A DNA stretch of 5,406 bases. It comes from Paracoccaceae bacterium (lineage in GTDB: Bacteria; Pseudomonadota; Alphaproteobacteria; Rhodobacterales; Rhodobacteraceae). The position numbers and the translations under genes were made by a program. The DNA lies in assembly GCA_003545125.1 (NCBI GenBank), contig DQCI01000174.1, forward strand, positions 16,294 through 21,699, written 5' to 3'. Positions 1-5,406 of the stretch are shown piece after piece. Below the pieces are notes generated by a model that did not search any database, was not told the DNA's origin, and saw only the letters and a list, made by a program, of their open reading frames with translations. Each line of letters begins with the position of its first letter. Position 1 is the first letter of the stretch.

Positions 1-681
1 TGCACCACCGGTGTCGCCATCCGAAAGCGTGACCCGGCTTTCCTCACTGACGATCACCACCTTGAAGCCGCGGGTGATGGTGTAGAACAGCTCCAGCACC
101 GAGATGTCGAACCCGAGGCTGGTCACGGCCAACCAGACGCGATCATGGCCCTGTTCGGCCCCCTGGTCGAGGTGGGCGTCCATCCCGGTGAAGAAGTTGC
201 ACACGTTGCGGTGCTCGACCTGCACGCCTTTCGGGATGCCGGTGGAGCCCGAGGTGTAGATCACATACGCCAGCGCGTCGCCGGCGATGTCCACGTCCGG
301 GCGGGTGCTGTCGCCGTCGCCCGACACCATTACCGGCACCGCGTCGGATTTCGGCAGGCTCGGCGCCAGGCCGAGGTTGGTCACCACGAAGGTGGCCTGG
401 CTGTCGGTGACGTAGTGCACGAGCCGGTCGGCCGGATAAGCGGGATCGAGCGGCACGTAAGCCGCACCGACCTTGTGGATCGCGACCGCCGCGATCATCA
501 GTTCGAAGGACCGCGCGAGGTAGATGCCGATGCGGTCGCCGGGCGCAGCGCCTTCGGCGATCAACCGGTGGGCCAGCGCGTTGGCGCGCGCGTCGAGCTC
601 GGCGTAGCTCATCAATTGATCGTTGAACACCAGCGCGGTGGCGTCGGGGGTGCGGTCCACCTGGGCTTCGAACGCCTTGTG
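1..681 (-). other. Adenylation (AMP-binding) domain, N-terminal part
   Basis: This domain makes the aminoacyl adenylate from amino acid and ATP. Core motifs A1 to A4 are all clear, including the phosphate-binding loop YTSGSTGIPKG at residues 686-696. The A4 region SLGFDISVLELF (732-743) gives the first three specificity-code residues: Asp736, Ile737 and Leu740. The conserved Asp implies an alpha-amino acid substrate. The remaining code positions, and motifs A5 to A10, fall beyond the left edge. Confidence 0.93.
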
Positions 682-2313
682 GATGGGCCCGAGATTTGTG
701 TCGGCCTGGGTCTGGTTCCAGTCGACAACGGTCAACGCCCGCTCGCGTGCGGGCATCACCAGGAGCTCGCGCACCGGCCTGTCCGGCGTGGCCTTCAGAT
801 TGTCGAGGAACAGAACGAGGCGGTCGGCAAGCAGCGTCAGCGCCTCCTCATCGATCAGCCGCGCGTCGTGCCAGAGCGTGATCCGGCCCATGGCGAGCGC
901 GAGCGTAAGCGCGGTGCCGTCCACCGGCCCGTGGCCGCTGAGGCCGATCGCGGGCATCTCGACCGCCGCGAGGCCCGGGTCGCGGGCGATGAGGTCGGCG
1001 GCGAAACTGCCCGCTTTCGCGGCGGCAAGGTCATTGGCGAGCGCGCGGGCAAGCGCGGCGACCGGCGCTGCGGCCGGCTCTTCGAGCGTGAGGGCGAGCG
1101 GCACCCAGGGGTTTACATAGCCCGGCATTGCCTTTGCCGCGGTGTCGATCTCGGCGCTGGCGAAGACGAGACCCGCGCCCCAGTCGCCGGTGTTGTGCAG
1201 GGCCCAGGCCGCGAGCGCCGCGAGGGCCTCGTCTTCGCCCAGCCCGGTTGGCGCGGTGAAGTGACGTTCGCCCCAGGAGGCGAGCCCGCGGGGGCGCTGT
1301 GCGAGCGCGAGCTGGGCGGGACGAAAGCCCGCGAGCCGCGCGCGCCAATGCGCTTCATGCGGCGCGAGCCTGACCACAGCGGCGCGCAGCGCCTCCGATT
1401 GGTCCGGCTCGGGCGAAGCCAGCACCGCACCTTCGAGGGCCGCGGTGTAAAGCTCCACCGGGTGACCTGCCATGTCGACGAAGCCGCTGAGACGCACTGC
1501 GCCGTCTGTCGTCGCCACGGTCATTGATCCGGGGCTCACAGTCAGCACCGTGCCGGGGTCGGCCGGGGCGACGGTCTCGACCGCCTTGGCCTTGCCCACC
1601 AGCAGGAGCCGCCCGCCGGCCTTGATTTTCGCCGTCGCCAGCGGGTTCCAGTAGCCGCCGAAATCCAAAGCCCGCACGACCCGGGCGACATCGGCCGCCG
1701 GGCGGTTGAAATCGAGCCGTCCGGCCGCCTCGGGGCGCGCGGTGGGCTTGAAATAGCGCCGCCGGGCGGGATCTTGCGGGGTGCGGTCGAGCGCGCCGGC
1801 CTCGATCTGGTCAAGCACCGCGTCGAAGCCTTCGAGCCCGGCGCCGTAGCATTTCGCATTCAGGGTGAAGGCGGTCTCATCGGCGGCGATGTCGAAACCC
1901 TTGCGGCAGAGAATATCGCCTTCGTCCTTCGTGCCCTCGACCAGGTGCCAGGTGATGCCGTGTTTCGGCGCGCCGGCCATGAGCGCCCAGGCCGGCGTGT
2001 TGGGCCCGGCACACTCCGGCAGCGGCCCGTCCTGGAAGTTGATCGTGCCCTCGCGCGCGAGCGTTCTGAGCGCCTCCGGGATCACGCCCGGGTTGGCGAT
2101 GGAAAGCAGCCAGTCCACCGGCTGTTGGTCGGCCGGGGCGACAAGGTCTTCGACCCGCCCGGCCTGGTGAAGCCCCGCAGTCCTGGCCCAGGCGCGGACC
2201 TTGTCGTTGCCGCTTACGACACCGGTGATCGTGTGGCCGCGCGCAAGGAGCGCGTCGCCACAGCCGATGACGAGCGTCTCTTCTCCGATGAGCAGGCAGG
2301 ACAGCTGGGTCAT
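1..2313 (-). CDS. Non-ribosomal peptide synthetase: formyltransferase-like - half condensation - adenylation, 3' partial
   Basis: The first 771 codons of a large synthetase run off the left edge without a stop. It would activate an amino acid as an aminoacyl-AMP for loading onto a carrier domain outside the window. Residues 1-165 are a formyltransferase N-domain-like fold, with NFQDGPLP at 92-99 and KDEGDI at 129-134. Residues 186-285 fit a formyltransferase C-terminal subdomain (VRALDFGGYWNP). Residues 318-535 resemble only the C-terminal half of a condensation domain. Residues 545-771 are an adenylation domain with A1 (MSYAEL), A2 (VGAAYVPLDPAYPADRL), A3 (YTSGSTGIPKGV) and A4 (FDISVLELF). 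The ATG at 2313 is supported by AGAGG 7 nt upstream and by the family-like N-terminus. The gene follows the glycosyltransferase by 20 bp. Catalytic His of the formyltransferase is Gln94. From memory, this layout is typical of synthetases with an embedded luciferase-like monooxygenase (MupA/Atu3671 type), which would be further left and is unseen. Confidence 0.92.
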   Translation of the reverse strand, partial: MTQLSCLLIGEETLVIGCGDALLARGHTITGVVSGNDKVRAWARTAGLHQAGRVEDLVAPADQQPVDWLLSIANPGVIPEALRTLAREGTINFQDGPLPECAGPNTPAWALMAGAPKHGITWHLVEGTKDEGDILCRKGFDIAADETAFTLNAKCYGAGLEGFDAVLDQIEAGALDRTPQDPARRRYFKPTARPEAAGRLDFNRPAADVARVVRALDFGGYWNPLATAKIKAGGRLLLVGKAKAVETVAPADPGTVLTVSPGSMTVATTDGAVRLSGFVDMAGHPVELYTAALEGAVLASPEPDQSEALRAAVVRLAPHEAHWRARLAGFRPAQLALAQRPRGLASWGERHFTAPTGLGEDEALAALAAWALHNTGDWGAGLVFASAEIDTAAKAMPGYVNPWVPLALTLEEPAAAPVAALARALANDLAAAKAGSFAADLIARDPGLAAVEMPAIGLSGHGPVDGTALTLALAMGRITLWHDARLIDEEALTLLADRLVLFLDNLKATPDRPVRELLVMPARERALTVVDWNQTQADTNLGPIHKAFEAQVDRTPDATALVFNDQLMSYAELDARANALAHRLIAEGAAPGDRIGIYLARSFELMIAAVAIHKVGAAYVPLDPAYPADRLVHYVTDSQATFVVTNLGLAPSLPKSDAVPVMVSGDGDSTRPDVDIAGDALAYVIYTSGSTGIPKGVQVEHRNVCNFFTGMDAHLDQGAEQGHDRVWLAVTSLGFDISVLELFYTITRGFKVVIVSEESRVTLSDGDTGGA
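709..1362 (-). other. Condensation-domain C-terminal half (truncated)
   Basis: Residues 318-535 start with HEAHWRARLAGF, like the WRxxLAG segment midway in condensation domains. They continue with PGYVNPWVPLAL (compare G..xNxxPLR) and end with LWHDARLIDEEALTLLADRLVLFLDNL and ERALTVVDWNQTQ, the usual run-in to an adenylation domain. The N-terminal half with HHxxxDG is absent; the formyltransferase-like region occupies its place. Peptide-bond formation by this segment is therefore unlikely, and it probably serves as a structural platform for the adenylation domain. Confidence 0.65.
1459..2313 (-). other. Formyltransferase-like N-terminal domain pair, active-site His replaced
   Basis: The fold resembles methionyl-tRNA formyltransferase and the ArnA transformylase domain, which use 10-formyltetrahydrofolate and an Asn-His-Asp set. 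Here Asn92 and Asp130 are kept (in INF and in KDEGDI), while the His position holds Gln94 (codon 2032-2034). The spacing from position 94 to 130 is 36 residues, the same as His104 to Asp140 in ArnA, which supports the alignment. A second subdomain around residues 186-285 matches the formyltransferase C-terminal fold (DFNRPAADVARVVRALDFGGYW). A loss of formyl transfer is likely, leaving a structural or binding role, though chemistry by another residue cannot be excluded. Confidence 0.75.
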
Positions 2314-2320
2314 GTCGGAA

Positions 2321-2325
2321 CCTCT
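2321..2325 (-). promoter_or_regulatory. Ribosome binding site of the NRPS gene
   Basis: The minus strand reads AGAGG at 2325-2321, then 7 nt, then the ATG at 2313-2311. The 20 bp between the glycosyltransferase stop (TGA at 2336-2334) and this ATG hold no room for a promoter or terminator, so the gene is probably cotranscribed with those upstream. Confidence 0.65.
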
Positions 2326-2333
2326 GGACGGGG

Positions 2334-3335
2334 TCAGGACGCGGTGCCGGTCGGCACCGCGTGGCGGGTGAACAGGGAGCGAAGGTGGTGGCGCAAGAGA
2401 TCGCGCCCGAAGCGGTTGGTATCGCGGTAGCGCACGGCCTTCGGGTTCACGAGACGGCGCAGTTTCCACACGCCCTCGCCCGCAAGCAGCGCCAGGGTGA
2501 CCGCGATGGTATAAGGCAGCCCGTAGTTCTTGCGGAAATAGTAGTAGCGCGAGTCGAACCAGTAGTTCGGCACCCGCTCCCAGCGGTCCATGCCGGTGGC
2601 GACCCCGCCGATATGCACGACACGGCTGTCGGGCAGCGACCAGATCTCCCACCCCGCCCGCTTGCAGCGCAGGCACAGATCGGTTTCCTCGAAATAGAGA
2701 AAGAACGTCTCGTCGAAGAGCCCGACCTCGTCGAGCATCGCCTGGCGGAACATCACCGAGGAACCCGACACCCAGTCGACCTCGACCGTGTCGAGCGCGA
2801 TCGGCGACGGGTCGCGCCCGCGTTCGAGCACCTTCGAGAGCACCGCGGTCCGGGCCGCGTCCTCGAACTCGCGCACCATGCTGGGAAAACGGAAGGCACC
2901 GTAGGCCGGCGCGCCGTCGGGCGTCAGGATCAGGCTGCCCACGACCCCGACGTCCGGGCGGGCCTCGAAGAAGTCGACCAGCGCCCGGATCGCGCCCGGC
3001 TCCGGCACCGCATCGGGGTTGAGCAGATAGACGTAATCGGGCTTTTCGCCCGAGGTGAGCCCCGCCCGGATCGCGAAATTGTTGCCCGAGCCGAAGCCGC
3101 CGTTGTGGCCCGCGCTGTAGACATGGATCCGGCCCTTTTCGGTCCAGCCGTTCTCGACGGCGGCCGCGAGCAGGTGCTCAAACGAGCCATCCTGGCTATC
3201 GTTGTCGACGATGGCGATCTCGCCGTCGAGATCCGCCATTTCGCGCAACGCGCCCTCCGCCGCCTTCACCGCCAGCTCGGGCGTGCGGTAGTTGAGGATG
3301 ACGGTCAGGACCTTGGGTTCAGACAACAGGTTCAC
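2334..3335 (-). CDS. Family 2 glycosyltransferase, rhamnosyltransferase (WbbL)-like
   Basis: This is a complete 333-residue inverting GT-A glycosyltransferase predicted to move a sugar from a nucleotide-sugar donor to an acceptor. Family marks, in order, are the N-terminal strand VLTVILNYRTPE (9-20), VDNDSQDGS (43-51), the NGGFGSGNNFAIR loop (78-90), LLNPDAVPEPGAI with the metal/nucleotide-binding Asp108 (104-116), and VSGSSVMFRQAMLDEVGLFDE (189-209). FFLYFEETDLCLRCKRAGW (211-229) carries the acidic catalytic region and is followed by HIGG (241-244). There is no signal peptide; a short hydrophobic stretch at 273-286 could touch the membrane but is too short for a sure span. The frame begins with GTG, 3 bp after the polyketide synthase stop; a TTG start three codons later is equally plausible. 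Placement inside the assembly-line operon suggests it glycosylates the product, but sugar and acceptor are unknown and a surface-polysaccharide role is not excluded. Confidence 0.92.
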   Translation of the reverse strand: MNLLSEPKVLTVILNYRTPELAVKAAEGALREMADLDGEIAIVDNDSQDGSFEHLLAAAVENGWTEKGRIHVYSAGHNGGFGSGNNFAIRAGLTSGEKPDYVYLLNPDAVPEPGAIRALVDFFEARPDVGVVGSLILTPDGAPAYGAFRFPSMVREFEDAARTAVLSKVLERGRDPSPIALDTVEVDWVSGSSVMFRQAMLDEVGLFDETFFLYFEETDLCLRCKRAGWEIWSLPDSRVVHIGGVATGMDRWERVPNYWFDSRYYYFRKNYGLPYTIAVTLALLAGEGVWKLRRLVNPKAVRYRDTNRFGRDLLRHHLRSLFTRHAVPTGTAS

Positions 3336-3345
3336 TCCTTACTCC
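3321..3345 (-). promoter_or_regulatory. Translation start region with two possible ribosome binding sites
   Basis: On the minus strand, GGAG at 3345-3342 lies 6 nt before the GTG at 3335-3333. A better AAGGAG at 3340-3335 lies 8 nt before the TTG at 3326-3324. The second site overlaps both the upstream TAA stop (3341-3339) and the GTG itself. Either start leaves the first glycosyltransferase strand intact; the TTG start would give an N-terminus reading MSEPKVLTVILNY. The overlap indicates translational coupling with the polyketide synthase gene. Confidence 0.6.
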
Positions 3346-5406
3346 GCCGCTTCCGGAGTGTCCCACTGGACAGTCTCCCCGGGAGAAGCGAGCGCCGCGT
3401 CGATGCGCATGCGCAGGTAGGTGCCAAGAACACCGACATTGGGCACCAGCACCATAGATCCGTGATCGCCCGGCACTTCGACGACTTCCAGCTTCGGGAT
3501 GTGTTCACCCCAGTCGTTGTCGTGGCTCACATAGCGTTTTTCCGAAGTGATCCACCGGCCGCGGCTCACCTTGTAGTACTTGTCGGGCGCCGGACGCATG
3601 AGGACGACGTTCATGTCGTAATGTGGAGACCCATAAGCGGCAATCGCATCGCGGAACGCCATTTCGATCCGGTGGTTGTGGAACGATCCTTCGCGTTCGT
3701 CGCCGCCCCCGCGGCGTTTCTCGAACTCCCACGCGATCCGGGCGCGCGCCCATTCGAACACGTAGGGCACGCCCTTCTTTCGAAACTCTGCGAGCTTTAT
3801 CAACGCCTTGTCGATCCGCTTCAGGACCGGGTCCTGGATCTTGTAGGTGTCGAGCAGGATCACCAGCGCCACCTCTTCACCCTCGGCCTCGAGCTGGCGC
3901 GCGATCTCCAGCGCGGTGATCCCGCCGCCCGAGAACCCGCCAACCACGTAAGGCCCCACGGGCTGGATCTGGCGCATCTCGGCCAGTTTGGAAACAGCGG
4001 CCTCCTGGAAGGAGTGCAGGGGCTCGTCGTCGCCGAGCAACCCCTTCGCCTGGAGCCCGTAGACGGGGCGGTCCTTGCCCAGGATCTGCGCGATATGGCG
4101 CAGGTTGAGCACGTTGCCGAACATGCCGGCGACAAGGAAGACCGGTGTCGCATGGGTCTCGCGCGAGCGGTTGAGCGGCACGATATGGGTGAAGGCCGGG
4201 CGGGTCGCGGCCGCCCCGGACCCGTCGCCGCCGGGGGCGGTCTGGCGGTCGATGCGCGCCGCCCATTCCCGGATTGTCGGCGCTTCGGCCAGCACCGCGA
4301 GCCCGAAATCCGTCCCGTAGGTCTTGTTCACATTGGCACAGAGCCGGACCGCGATCAGGGAATGACCGCCCAAGTCGAAGAAATCGTCGTCGATCCCGAC
4401 TCGCGAGATGCCGAGCAGTTTCGACCATTCCTCTGCAAGCGCCGTCTCGACCTCGGTCTCGGGCGCGGCATAGGCGGTGTCGAGATCCGGGCGGTCGAAG
4501 GTCTGCCCGGGCGCGCGCACCACCGGCTCGGTCCGGTCGGCCTCGGCAATGAGGCCCGCGAGGTCCAGCGAGCTGACAATGACCTGCGGCAAGCCGAGCG
4601 CGAGGCTGCGCTCCAGCGCGGCCAGCCCCTCGCCCGGACGGATGCCCTGGCCGACGTTCCAGGCCAGTTGTGCCTCGGTCGCGGTGCGCTTGTGCGGGGC
4701 CGCCGCGGGGTCGGTGAAGGTCACGTCGGCCGCAATGAGCGGCGCGGGCGAAAGCCCGGTCTCCGGGTCAACCCGCTTCATCCGCAGGTTGCCGATCTCG
4801 ACCAGCACGGTTCCGTCGAGATCGCACAAGGTCACCTCGAACAGGGCGCTGTCGAGCGGGCCGTCGCCCTGCGAGAGCCGCACCCAGCAGGCCAGTTCGG
4901 TCCCGAGCGGGCGGTGCACCCGGATGGTGCCGCAGCTCTCGGGCAGCCAGAGGCTGCCATCGACATGGTTCGGCGCCAGCCCGACCGCCCAGGTCATCGC
5001 CAGGTCAAGCAGGCCGGGATGCAGGATCATCCCCGGCGCCAGCGTGTCCATCGCCGCGGCCGGCAGTTTGAGCCGGGCCAACCCTTCGGTCGTGCCGAGC
5101 GCCGTCTCGCGAAGCCCGTGCCAGGCCGGCCCGTAGCTGAGCCGGGTTTCCTGCGGCGCACGCAGATGATCGTCCTCGGCGGCGGATCTGGGCGTGCCGT
5201 TCTGGCAGCGTACGGCAACGGCGCCGAGATCGACCTGCGGTGGCGACTTAATGTCGAGGGCCGTCACCCGCGCCCGCGCATGGGTGAGCCGGGCGGCGCG
5301 CCCATCGACGCTGACATCGCTCTGCAATTCCAAATGGGCCGTCGGACCGTCCTGGCGCATCCGGACTGCGGTTTGCGGGGCCCCGGCCCAAGCATTGGTC
5401 AGGAAC
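3339..5406 (-). CDS. Type I polyketide synthase, C-terminal part (DH - KR tail - ACP - thioesterase), 5' partial
   Basis: This is the terminal module of a modular polyketide synthase, a cytoplasmic assembly-line enzyme. The frame is open through the right edge, so the gene starts outside the window; the in-frame ATG at 5358-5360 lies inside the dehydratase fold and is not the start. Counting from that Met, residues up to about 198 are the C-terminal part of a DH domain (YGPAWHGL at 76-83, HPGLLD at 114-119). Residues 228-275 look like the end of a KR domain whose core is absent. Residues 300-372 are an ACP with DDFFDLGGHSL and phosphopantetheine Ser334. Residues 404-655 are a type I thioesterase with Ser477 (GFSGG), Asp504 (LLDTY) and His633 (GDHGS). 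It ends with TAA at 3339-3341, 3 bp before the next gene. Any KS and AT would lie upstream, unseen. Identification as a PKS/NRPS terminal module is firm; the product is unknown. Confidence 0.93.
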   Translation of the reverse strand, partial: FLTNAWAGAPQTAVRMRQDGPTAHLELQSDVSVDGRAARLTHARARVTALDIKSPPQVDLGAVAVRCQNGTPRSAAEDDHLRAPQETRLSYGPAWHGLRETALGTTEGLARLKLPAAAMDTLAPGMILHPGLLDLAMTWAVGLAPNHVDGSLWLPESCGTIRVHRPLGTELACWVRLSQGDGPLDSALFEVTLCDLDGTVLVEIGNLRMKRVDPETGLSPAPLIAADVTFTDPAAAPHKRTATEAQLAWNVGQGIRPGEGLAALERSLALGLPQVIVSSLDLAGLIAEADRTEPVVRAPGQTFDRPDLDTAYAAPETEVETALAEEWSKLLGISRVGIDDDFFDLGGHSLIAVRLCANVNKTYGTDFGLAVLAEAPTIREWAARIDRQTAPGGDGSGAAATRPAFTHIVPLNRSRETHATPVFLVAGMFGNVLNLRHIAQILGKDRPVYGLQAKGLLGDDEPLHSFQEAAVSKLAEMRQIQPVGPYVVGGFSGGGITALEIARQLEAEGEEVALVILLDTYKIQDPVLKRIDKALIKLAEFRKKGVPYVFEWARARIAWEFEKRRGGGDEREGSFHNHRIEMAFRDAIAAYGSPHYDMNVVLMRPAPDKYYKVSRGRWITSEKRYVSHDNDWGEHIPKLEVVEVPGDHGSMVLVPNVGVLGTYLRMRIDAALASPGETVQWDTPEAAE
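3396..4151 (-). other. Type I thioesterase domain (chain release)
   Basis: This alpha/beta-hydrolase domain takes the finished chain from the ACP onto its serine and releases it by hydrolysis or cyclisation. Visible features are the N-terminal PVFLVAGMFGNVLNLRHIA strand and oxyanion region, the nucleophile elbow GGFSGGG with Ser477 (codon 3930-3932), Asp504 in LLDTY (codon 3849-3851) and His633 in GDHGS (codon 3462-3464). The Ser-to-Asp distance of 27 residues equals that in surfactin thioesterase (Ser80, Asp107). Between Asp and His lies a Lys/Arg-rich lid, about residues 512-560. The triad is complete, so the domain is likely active; whether it hydrolyses or cyclises cannot be read from sequence. 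Confidence 0.92.
4245..4463 (-). other. Acyl carrier protein (PP-binding) domain
   Basis: This four-helix carrier domain tethers the growing chain through a phosphopantetheine arm. The diagnostic stretch DDDFFDLGGHSLIAVRL (residues 324-340 from the Met at 5360) includes attachment Ser334, codon 4359-4361. It is preceded by the typical helix-one pattern ETALAEEWSKLLGISRVGI. The FFDLGGHSL form is common in NRPS-type and hybrid-type carriers, fitting the NRPS gene nearby. A Gly/Ala-rich flexible linker (about residues 373-388) joins it to the thioesterase. Confidence 0.95.
4536..4679 (-). other. Ketoreductase C-terminal tail-like segment without a KR core
   Basis: Residues 228-275 of the visible polyketide synthase contain a W...GI.P.EGL.AL.R.L pattern followed by PQVIVSSLDLAGLI. 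This resembles the segment that closes KR domains just before the ACP in many PKS and hybrid modules. Only about 30 residues separate it from the end of the DH domain, so there is no room for the NADPH-binding Rossmann fold, and no GxGxxG motif is seen. It is either a relic of a deleted KR or a structural linker shared with KR-containing modules. The assignment rests on motif recall. Confidence 0.55.
4769..5406 (-). other. Dehydratase (DH) domain, C-terminal part
   Basis: In a polyketide synthase this double-hotdog domain removes water from a beta-hydroxyacyl chain held on the ACP. The N-terminal hotdog with the HxxxGxxxxP motif lies outside the window. The visible part shows the YGPxxxGL motif (residues 76-83 from the Met at 5360) and the HPGLLD motif carrying the catalytic Asp119 (codon 5004-5006). 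The residue four places after this Asp, usually Gln or His, is Thr123 (codon 4992-4994). The later LPESCGTIRVHRPL stretch (residues 139-152) matches the usual region after the active-site helix. Domain assignment is confident; activity is uncertain because the His side of the dyad cannot be seen. Confidence 0.85.

Noticed and set aside
916..933. HGPVDG (residues 461-466) as a condensation HHxxxDG active site
   Set aside because: It shares one His, Asp and Gly with the motif, but the first His is Gly. It also lies late in the segment, just before the LWHD...LIDEEAL end of the condensation fold, so the likeness is probably chance.
145..1527. A 460-codon open frame on the plus strand
   Set aside because: It lies antisense to the NRPS gene, whose translation shows clear domains throughout. 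The plus-strand product has low-complexity Arg/Gly/Val-rich text with no recognisable motif, as expected for a shadow frame in GC-rich DNA.
2314..2333. Possible terminator or promoter between the glycosyltransferase and NRPS genes
   Set aside because: Only 20 bp are available, with no stem-loop or T-run on the minus strand; it holds just a ribosome binding site.
1774..2430. A 218-codon open frame on the plus strand
   Set aside because: It is antisense to the formyltransferase-like domain and the end of the glycosyltransferase gene; no motif supports it.
4477..5136. A 219-codon open frame on the plus strand
   Set aside because: It is antisense to the DH/ACP region of the polyketide synthase, and its Ser/Arg/Pro-rich product has no family resemblance.
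5358..5360. ATG as the start of the polyketide synthase fragment
   Set aside because: The frame stays open to the window edge with DH-like sequence before it (FLTNAW...), there is no convincing ribosome site, and a start here would cut the hotdog fold.
5376..5385. Perfect 10-bp palindrome CGGGGCCCCG
   Set aside because: It lies inside the coding frame of the synthase, is short, and such G/C palindromes are expected in GC-rich DNA; no operator or terminator context.

Overview
The window is a slice of a secondary-metabolite (polyketide/non-ribosomal peptide) gene cluster from a GC-rich bacterium. Strong G/C preference at third codon positions and the gene style suggest a proteobacterium, possibly an alphaproteobacterium, but nothing here fixes the genus. 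All three supported genes lie on the minus strand, are read right to left, and are packed like one operon: 3 bp separate the first two and 20 bp the last two. Essentially the whole window is coding. I see no RNA gene, mobile element, CRISPR array, promoter or terminator.

Right part (5406 to 3339): the C-terminal end of a type I modular polyketide synthase whose start lies beyond the right edge. Visible in order are the C-terminal part of a dehydratase (DH) domain, a short stretch resembling only the tail of a ketoreductase (KR), an acyl carrier protein (ACP) with its phosphopantetheine serine, and a chain-releasing thioesterase (TE) with a complete Ser-Asp-His triad. Middle (3335 to 2334): a complete family 2 glycosyltransferase of the rhamnosyltransferase (WbbL-like) type. 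Left part (2313 to 1): the N-terminal 771 residues of a non-ribosomal peptide synthetase that continues past the left edge. It begins with a methionyl-tRNA-formyltransferase-like domain whose catalytic His is replaced by Gln, followed by what looks like only the C-terminal half of a condensation domain, then the first part of an adenylation domain (motifs A1 to A4).

How they may work together (inference): the synthetase, which has no usable condensation domain in view, would load an amino acid as a starter or stand-alone module. The polyketide synthase would carry out the last extension and its thioesterase would release the chain. The glycosyltransferase, translated between them, would add a sugar. 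Gene order is therefore probably not the order of assembly. The formyltransferase-like / half-condensation / adenylation layout matches, from memory, synthetases that carry an embedded luciferase-like flavin monooxygenase after the adenylation domain. That part would lie outside this window and is a prediction only. The most notable points are the altered formyltransferase active site, the half condensation domain, the DH module without a KR core, and a family 2 glycosyltransferase inside an assembly-line operon.
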